DNA of 64,000 bases, from assembly GCA_002118135.1 (NCBI GenBank), contig BDIU01000372.1, forward strand, positions 40,322 through 104,321, read 5' to 3'. Numbering within the stretch: the stretch's first letter is position 1; each line of letters starts with the position of its first letter. A program made the translations under genes and the position numbers. Source of the DNA: Trebouxia sp. TZW2008 (Eukaryota; Chlorophyta; Trebouxiophyceae; Trebouxiales; Trebouxiaceae). The notes under the pieces were generated by a model. The model did no database searches, was not told where the DNA came from, and saw only the letters and a program-made list of their open reading frames with translations. Positions 57,101 through 64,000 of the stretch are shown piece after piece.

Positions 57101-58503
57101 CTGAAACAAGGGCTGATTTTTAGGCTACCAAGGCTTGAGCCCAGTCTGTGTTGCCTGCAAATAACATCAGCGTGCTCACGTGAATGTCACGGCTCACTCA
57201 GCGCTCAAGTCAGGGGTGCAGTCAGGGCTGAAGTCAGGGCTGACTTCAGGCAGTCAAAAGCATGGGTCCAGTTCACTGCGTTGCTTGCAAACAGCACCAA
57301 CGTGACAAAGCTAATTGCAGGCAGCCAAAAGCATGGGCCAAGTCTGCCACGTTGTCTGCATGCAGAGTGATCAGGTCCGGGCAAGAGTAGAGACAGCTCA
57401 TGGGATGTAGCCAAAAGCATGGGCCGGTCTGCCGTGGTGTCTGCATCAAGCATGAATCTAGCTGGGATGCTGACTGGAGTGCAGCATCAATAATGTTGAT
57501 GTGATTGGGTCAATGGACCTGCTTAGGATGCAGACAATGGCAACAACTCAGCATGAACTTCTCACAGTTGAGATATGTTTTCACAATGGCTTGGCCATTA
57601 AGACCAAGGGTAATGAACTTGCGCATTAGTCCAGCGAAACCTGTAAATTTAGAAATGTTTTGTGAGAACGTGGTTGCTGTAGTTTTATGATCTGTTGCCC
57701 TAGCTGATGCTAAATCTGCCTAGCATGCATGCAAGTCACTGAAATGCAGCATCAAGTTTGTAATGCCGAGGCCTAAACCCTGCCTAGTAGATTGTCAATC
57801 AAGGGAATGCAGTGTTTGGATGACTGCTGATTGACATTATGTGATCAGCAGGGAGACCATGTGGTATGCGAGCTGAGCGTACCGTAGTAATGAGGATGAC
57901 TAAAGTAGATGGCATGCACACCGCCCAACTGCCTGATTTTCTGCTTGGTAGCTTCGTCCAAAAAGGCCACAATGTCCATCAGAACATTGCCATCTCCTGC
58001 GATCAAGACCTCGTTTTTGGCAACATTGTAATACGCTGTCTGTGCTGCCAGCTGTGGTTTCTTCCTGGGTGTTCCACATGCATGCATGGCAGCAAATACT
58101 CCACATACATGCATGGCAAGAGTGACTGGACAGGGGAGGAGTGAATGCAGAGTGTGACAGTGCACCAAGTTGTCCAGATGCTTGGTGAGCACAAGTGCCA
58201 ACAAATGATGACGATCGGCGTCATGACTGTATTATGCAACAGCTGGGGTTGCTTGCCTGTGGTGATCAAGTAGCAGCGCTGGCCGATACCGAACTTTGGC
58301 TCAACGCCTATTGCAAAGAGCCCTGGCTCCACTTCTTCCCAGGTGTTTCCATGTCCTGTGGAAAGCTCTGAGGCTGTCGTCCATTGCTGACCGTTCCTTC
58401 CTACAAACTGCCTCTCCTCGTCACATATGATGCAACGTTCTGGTGGGTCGATGGACCCGTATTGCGAGCCACAAGTCGAGCACACCGCTCGCGAATCGCT
58501 CAT
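54174..58503 (-). CDS. Metallo-beta-lactamase-fold protein with N-terminal zinc ribbon, 274 aa
   Basis: Six exons join exactly: 58503-58257, 57996-57883, 57017-56913, 56349-56202, 54811-54757 and 54329-54174. The protein opens with a CxxC...CxxC pair (C8, C11, C24, C27), a small zinc ribbon ending CDEERQFVG. The MBL part follows: KFGIGQRCYLITT, GNVLMDIVAFLD, IYFSHPHYYGNMADWAQAFG, LLRVGGHFPGSCVLHWPGG, TLFSGDTIQVVPDN and WVSFMYSYPNLIPLPADQV. This matches a bacterial/fungal/algal family of unknown substrate that has HPHYY where classical enzymes have HxHxDH. The remaining ligands, His of GGHFPG and Asp of SGD, are kept. The first intron has a GC donor (ACAG/GCAAGC). Nearly every exon has tandem partial copies beside it. 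Confidence 0.92.
55310..55510 (-). repeat. Two copies of an MBL exon 4 3' end with donors
   Basis: Near 55400-55314 the minus strand reads GTLFSGDTIQVVPD plus a donor-like GTGAG, and near 55500-55460 it reads VQVMPDNK plus GTAAGC. Both copy the end of exon 4 at 56202 (SGDTIQVVPDNK). Confidence 0.88.
56465..56560 (-). repeat. Copy of the MBL exon 4 5' half
   Basis: It includes the acceptor CTGTGCAG, then GDQLKSVADITV-like codons and a Trp-Arg-Val-Gly piece, matching GDQLKSIADITLLRVGG at 56349. It lies just upstream of the real exon. Confidence 0.85.
57115..57450 (-). repeat. Four copies of the MBL exon 3 5' edge
   Basis: Acceptor plus the NMADWAQAFGC-coding stretch recurs near 57160, 57290, 57365 and 57445, variably diverged (for example NVADLAHAFGC). 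The true exon starts at 57017. Spacing is about 75-130 bp. Confidence 0.88.
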
Positions 58504-59536
58504 GCTTGCGGCTTCACTACAGATTCGGTTCACGGTGCATCCGCTCCTAAAAATGGAGAAGCAGCACTGAAGCAGTTTCTTTGTCAGCTCGAGAATAGTC
58601 ATTCGTTATCTGCATGTGACCGTCTGAGCTGATTGAATGACTGATAATTTCACGGCAATGCTGGGCTGCTTCCCTCTTGAGCCATCATTTTACGGATAAA
58701 AGCGATCTGCCTGCGGCCTGCAATGCTTTGTGAGCTTGCACGTGGAGTCACTTTGCTGCAAAGCTCTATGGACTCCAAGTGAATGGAGACTCTTGAACTT
58801 TTGCAAGTGATCCAGCTTCTTGGGAAGTCCTAGTTGTTTGCTGTATCAACATGTATAGCACAAACCAACATTGCAGCATTGCGTCACCAGCAACTCAGGA
58901 GCGGCGTCTGCTGTACATGTGCACCAAGTTTCATAGCTTGGCAGAAATGCTGCTCAACGGCAGCATGCGATTCAGCCCAGGCAAGTTTCGATAGCACAAG
59001 AATTCGAAGTTCGAGGCAGAAGCGAATTTGCACGACAAATTTGGCAAGACACAGTACATTTGGCAGTACATGCGAATGCAAAATGCCTCTGATTTCGCCG
59101 CCATGCTAGTTGCGTTCTTCTGACATGACCTCGACAACTTACAGAGGTGCACAGCCTATTTGCAGACCGTCTCACGGCAGTCGGCGCACCTTGCTGGGGC
59201 GAGGATATCTGCTTGTGCTTGTCTGCAGTCTTTCCTGCGAGAATTGTAGACGTCTGGTTGGATTGTGCCGGGCGAGGTATGTACACGCATCACACTTGCC
59301 CAGCCTGTCAGAGCAGGCAGACCCGCGAAATTTGCAACCCTGCAAATCGTACTAACAAAAGCTTCGTATACTCTGCCTGCTCATGTCCAGAATCGCTTTT
59401 TGCTGCAGACAATTGCTGGAGGCGGCAAGCATCTTAGTTGACATAGTCCTTCTGCTGTGACCACCAACGGTTGCGATCATGGTGGGTGCTTTGAGTATCA
59501 TTATTCAACATCGCACCCTTGCCGTGCTCCGAGGTC
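58504..59536. promoter_or_regulatory. Divergent region, MBL gene and secreted protein gene
   Basis: It lies between outward-facing ATGs at 58503 (minus) and 59537 (plus). The short frames here show no family resemblance. It probably holds both promoters. Confidence 0.45.
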
Positions 59537-62500
59537 ATGGGCCATAACATGGTTTTGGTGTGTCTGCAGAGATCTGTCGGATTAAAGCTTGCTCTCATCG
59601 TGACGGTCTTGCTCGCTGCATCAAATGGCGCGACAGCTTTCTCGGTACGTTTGCACGACTGATGCAAGACTTGTGTGTAGTCGAAACACCCTGTCCTTCG
59701 TTAAGTCCCACCGTGCTGCCTGCTCAAGCTTGATCCGGGCTTTTCGAGGCACGACTCGACTTATCAAACACAGCTCTCTTGCAAGGGCTTGACCCCGTTG
59801 CAAAGGTGCTTGACATGCTGTGTGTTGCTGCAGTTCCGCAGACTCTTTCAAATTGACGACTCAGCTACGACTGTGAATGCTGCACCTTTGGTGGCAGCAA
59901 ACGCCTCTTCCTCCATCCTGTCGCCTGCCAGCAGCGGCGACAGTCAGCCGCACAGCATTCTGGGCGACGTCATCTCTGCCTTCACGGGCAAGCATGACGC
60001 CGCTGCCCCAGCTCCTGCGCCTGTGACCTATAACCTGACACTCAAAGAGGATAAGCTCAGTGCCAGCATCCCCTCCACAGCTGTAGCCAATACATCGTCA
60101 TCATCAACATCATCAGCAGTTCATGCAGCATCTACCAAGTCAGCTGCTGCAACACATGCTGCAGCACCTGCTGCTGATGCTGATGACGACATGAGCCCCT
60201 GCTCATCTGGCCCTGTGCCATCCGAGTACGAAGCCTTTAATCAGGTTTGTAAGCTTGACATGCTTATGTCCATGTCACAAGTTTGCATCCCTTGTCGGCC
60301 CCCGGTCTGGTGTGCATGTGCAAAAGTCTGATGGCATGCGCTTGACTGAAGCAGCATCACAGATCGCTGAATCACACCAAAGTTGACATGTTTTGACACA
60401 CTGTGTTGCTGACTTGTGCCTTCAAAATGCGTCAGTCTCCTCTGCCAGTATAACTTTGCTGACTCAAGTCATAGGTGCTCAAGTTGCAATGCTTCATATC
60501 TTGGATACTGCCTGAGCCGCTGCTGTTGCCTTGCTGCTGAGCAGTAACATTTGATGCAGTGACATATAGACCATCAAATTGCGTTGCCCTCCTTTGTGCG
60601 ATTTGTATGCATGCTCAATATGCGTTTCGTTGATGTTGACCATGTATTCATGCTGCAGTGTATCTGCTGCTGCCCTAGTCATGTGGCCGTCACAGTATCA
60701 GTGGCAAATCTTGCCCTCAGTAGCAATTTGGCAATATTATGCTGACTAATTGTCTCTTTTGTGCATAATGCTGCCATCGCGGTGACTGATCAGTCCTTCT
60801 GCTGCTGCAGTGCATCTGCTCTTGCCCTGTGGCCTATGCCGATGGCCCCTCCTCAGCCCCAGCTGTGGCCCCAGCTCTGCTTCCTGCCATGATTGATGAC
60901 ATGGCTGATGCCATGGACAACCCCAGCAGTGATGCAGCTGGTCCAGCAGCAGCTCATGGCTCTTCCTGTGCGCCCAAGCCAGTGCCAAGTCAGTATGAAG
61001 CTTTTGCCAAGGTATTGAAAGCTGAACTTTGCTGCATGTCTAACACAGTCTGTGTGGTGCGTTAGCGGCCTAGCAGAGGTCCATGCTGACACTGAAGAAT
61101 ATGCTACTTTTGTCACAGTGTGTTGTTCTTGCAGCACTGTGTGTCCTTCCCACTGCTTTGTCGACAGTGTGACTTGGCTGCTGTGCAAGCTGATTGCGAG
61201 CATCCTTGCTGATGTAAAGCACAACAGTGCTTGCATGCTGCTAGCATATATCCCTCGGTATTTGTTCACACTAGGGAGCTTAGTAGTGAGTGTGTACAGT
61301 AGTGAGCTTTGACTGGCCATGCAAACATCTAGGCTGCCCTAGCTGCAATTTAGCCCTTGGCAAGCAATTGCTTGCCTACACGCATGCGTGCTTGAACCCA
61401 TCTAACATCTCAAACACATCAAACAGTGAGCACCTAGTCATTGTTGCAAGGGGTTCATGACAATACCTCAGTGGCTGAATACAACTTGCTTGTTCTGTGG
61501 TGGTACGCTATTTTGGGACCATGCAATGCTCTTTCTTCAAGTTTGCTTGAAACCTTGTTCAGCTGAGGAAGACTTGAGGCGCATGCAATGCAGTAGCAAT
61601 TGTACCCGGCAATTGCTGACCATTGCATGCTGACATGATTGCATGCTTGACAATTTCTTAGCTTTGCAGCGCACCTGCTTCTGCCCTGTCATTGTGCTGC
61701 AACTTACATGCAAATTCTGACATTACTCTTATTGCTGCAATATATCTGCTCCTGCCCAACTGTCTTCTTTTCGGCACCAGGCCCATCACTTGCTGTTGCT
61801 ATTGTAGATCTGCAGTAGTGCGGCTACTATCTACACGCAAGTTCTGACTTTAATTGTGCTTGCTGCAGTGCATCTGCTCCTGCCCAACCAGCTTTGCTCT
61901 GGCACCAGGCCCAGCACCTGCCGCTGGTGCCTCTTCATCTTCTTCACCAGCCAGCTCAAGCTCGGGCTCAGGCCCCAAGCACCTGGACCACCCCCCTGAC
62001 CATTCTAGCCCTGCAGCCGCAGCCTCTGCATCTTCTTCACCAGCTGCTGCTGCTTCTTCACCGGTCGCCTCTTCATCATCTACACCAGCCAAGTCCTCTT
62101 CTCCACCAGATGCCTCTTCATCTTCATCAAAAACAGCATCATCAACACCTCTGTCTTCACGCAGTCACTCAGGCCCTGTGCCAGTGTACAAGGCAACCCC
62201 TTCACCAGCTGCCAAGGTTACACCTTCAACATACACCAAGTTTAGCCCTTCACCAGCCGCCAAGGGTATGCCTTCACCATACACTAAGGTTAGCCCTTCA
62301 CGAGCTGCCAAGGCTACACCTTCACCATACACCAAGATCAGCCCTTCACCAGCTGCCAAGGCTAGCCCTTCACCAGCACCAAAGGTTGCGCCTTCACCGG
62401 CAGCTAAGGTGCCTCCATCACCATCCAACAAGGCATCACCACCTCCTGTGTACACCCCAGTTGCACCCACCAAGGCCCCCACAATGACCCCGATCAAGGC

Positions 62501-64000
62501 CCCAGCACCCACCCAGGCACCTACTGAGACCCCCACCAAGGCACCTGCACCCACAAAGGCCCCAGTGCCTACAGCTACACCAATCAAGACCCCCAAACCC
62601 ACCCAGATACCCACTGCTACTCCGACCAAGGCACCTGCACCAACTCAGGCACCCACTGATGCCCCCAAACCCACCCAGGCACCCACTGAGACTCCCAAGG
62701 CACCAGCACCTACTCAGGCACCAACAACAACTCCATCACCCACTTGGACACCAACAGACACTCCGTCACCCACTTGGGCACCAACAGACACTCCATCACC
62801 CACCTGGGCACCCACTGACACTCCTTCACCCACCTGGGCACCTGCGCCTACTGAGACGCCTACAGCAACACCCTCTACCACATCAACTCCATCACCCACA
62901 TGGACACCTGAGGCCACATGGACCACGGTGCCAACTCACACCAGCACCCCAGCGCCTACCCACACCAAGACCCCAGTGCCAACTCACACCAGCACCCCAG
63001 TGCCTACGCACACTCACACTCCTGTGCCAACTCACACCAGCACCCCAGCACCTACCCACACCAAGACCCCAGTGCCTACGCGCACACAGACTCCTGTGCC
63101 AACCCATACTGGCACCCCAGCACCTACCCACACCAAGACACCAGCGCCAACCCACACCAACACTCCTGTGCCTACGCACACACATACGCCTGTGCCAACC
63201 CACACTAGCACACCAGCTCCAACCCACACCAAAACCCCTGTGCCAACTCACACCAAGACTCCTGTGCCAACTCACACTAGCACCCCAGCTCCAACCCACA
63301 CCAAGACTCCTGTGCCAACTGCCACCAACACTCCTGTGCCTACGCACACTCACACCCCAGTGCCAACCCACACCAACACTCCTGTGCCTACGCACACACA
63401 TACGCCTGTGCCAACCCACAACAGCACCCCAGCACCTACCCACTCCAAGACCCCAGTGCCTACGCACACACACACGCCTGTGCCAACCCACACTAGCACC
63501 CCAGCTCCAACCCACACCAAGACTCCTGTGCCAACTCACACCAACACTCCTGTGCCTACGCACACTCACACGCCTGTGCCAACCCACACCAGCACCCCAG
63601 CACCTACTCACACCAAGACCCCAGTGCCTACGCACACACAGACTCCTGTGCCAACCCATACTGGCACCCCAGCACCTACCCACACCAAAACCCCAGTGCC
63701 AACCCACACCAGCACTCCAGCGCCTACGCACACAAAGACTCCTGTGCCAACCCACACCAGCAACCCAGCACCTACCCACACCAAGACCCCAGTGCCAACC
63801 CACACCAGCACCCCAGCACCTACCCACACCAAGACCCCTGTGCCTACGCACACACAGACTCCTGTGCCATCACACACCAGCACCCCAGCACCTACCCACA
63901 CCAAGACCCCAGTGCCTACGCACACACACACCCCTGTGCCTACGCACACACAGACTCCTGTGCCAACTCACACTAGCACCCCAGCACCTTCCCACACCAA
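59537..64000 (+). CDS. Secreted Ser/Pro/Thr-rich repeat protein (cell-wall glycoprotein type), truncated by window end
   Basis: Exon 1 (59537-59644) encodes a signal peptide (LKLALIVTVLLAASNGATAF). Exon 2 (59834-60244) is Ser/Ala-rich and ends PCSSGPVPSEYEAFNQ. Exon 3 (60811-61011) starts CICSCP and ends CAPKPVPSQYEAFAK. Exon 4 (from 61869) again starts CICSCP, has a Ser/Ala/Pro stretch ending SGPVPVYKA, then SPSPAAK-type and PTQAPT-type repeats, then hundreds of residues of PTHTxTPx repeats, open to position 64000. All joins are in phase 0. Pro/Thr/Ser repeats of this kind are O-glycosylated in algal walls, sexual agglutinins and extracellular matrix. The repeated CICSCP...PVP-YEAF exon points to growth by exon duplication. 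The family is unidentified and the C-terminal domain is outside the window. Confidence 0.75.
60645..60690 (+). repeat. Orphan copy of the CICSCP exon start
   Basis: GCAGTGTATCTGCTGCTGCC repeats the acceptor and first codons of the exons at 60811 and 61869. A further copy is at about 61735-61800 (ATATCTGCTCCTGCCCAACT, then CACCAGGCCC). Neither continues as a full exon. Confidence 0.75.
62927..64000 (+). repeat. 24-bp coding tandem array, PTHTxTPx
   Basis: Over 40 units of CCxACxCACACxxxxACxCC type encode PTHT[S/K/N/H/Q]TP[V/A]. Higher-order periods are visible (S-type, K-type and H-type units alternate). Because of the repeat, the opposite strand is also open for over 300 codons. Confidence 0.95.

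Noticed and set aside
62892..63851. Open frame of 319 codons on the minus strand (RRHRGLGVGRCW-type repeats)
   Set aside because: It is the mirror of the plus-strand PTHTxTPx array; a 24-bp repeat with no stop stays open on both strands. The plus frame has splice-joined exons and a signal peptide.

Overview
The window looks like nuclear DNA of a green alga. It is intron-dense, with short exons whose ends and phases join into complete plant-type proteins. It encodes a plant-type starch synthase II with the plastid GT5 motifs, IspE of the plastid MEP pathway with a transit-peptide-like N-terminus, an SYP61-type Qc-SNARE and a plant-style DHHC acyltransferase. The CCCTAAA repeat is also plant/trebouxiophyte-like. 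A chlorophyte, perhaps a trebouxiophyte, fits best; the species is inferred, not shown. There are no operons, and I saw no rRNA, tRNA or CRISPR.

Layout, left to right: 1-2046, no firm gene; 2047-6591 (-), a 1089-residue Gln-rich protein of unknown function; 7043-7366 (-), the last exon of a two-helix membrane protein; 8049-13244 (+), DONSON replication factor; 14058-20788 (-), starch synthase II; 21452 to about 25010 (-), TIM44; 25600-27277 (+), DHHC S-acyltransferase; 27955-30348 (-), SYP61/syntaxin-6 type SNARE; 31350-35501 (-), farnesyl diphosphate synthase; 35907-37684 (+), RG-rich retropepsin-like protein; 38069-43683 (-), NUF2; about 44357-45527 (+), RRM coiled-coil protein; 45786-48601 (-), LMW-PTP-like protein lacking the nucleophilic Cys; 49168-53126 (+), IspE; 54174-58503 (-), metallo-beta-lactamase-fold protein; 59537 to the window edge (+), a secreted Ser/Pro/Thr-rich protein with a huge PTHTxTPx array. 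CDS coordinates are genomic spans including introns; exon coordinates are in the evidence.

Most genes are housekeeping and unrelated in function. Two belong to linked pathways: IspE (plastid isoprenoid precursors) and FPP synthase (prenyl chain building). Several neighbours are divergent pairs with 0.3-1 kb between starts (TIM44/DHHC, FPPS/retropepsin, NUF2/RRM, PTP/IspE, MBL/secreted protein), suggesting shared promoters.

The most striking feature is structural. In at least eight genes, exons or exon edges with splice sites and flanking intron are tandemly copied beside the real exon. Some copies are decayed; others keep an open frame and splice sites. IspE is the extreme case, with six copies of one mini-exon and four of the next. 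A small TA-flanked MITE family sits in the introns of FPPS, the retropepsin gene and NUF2.
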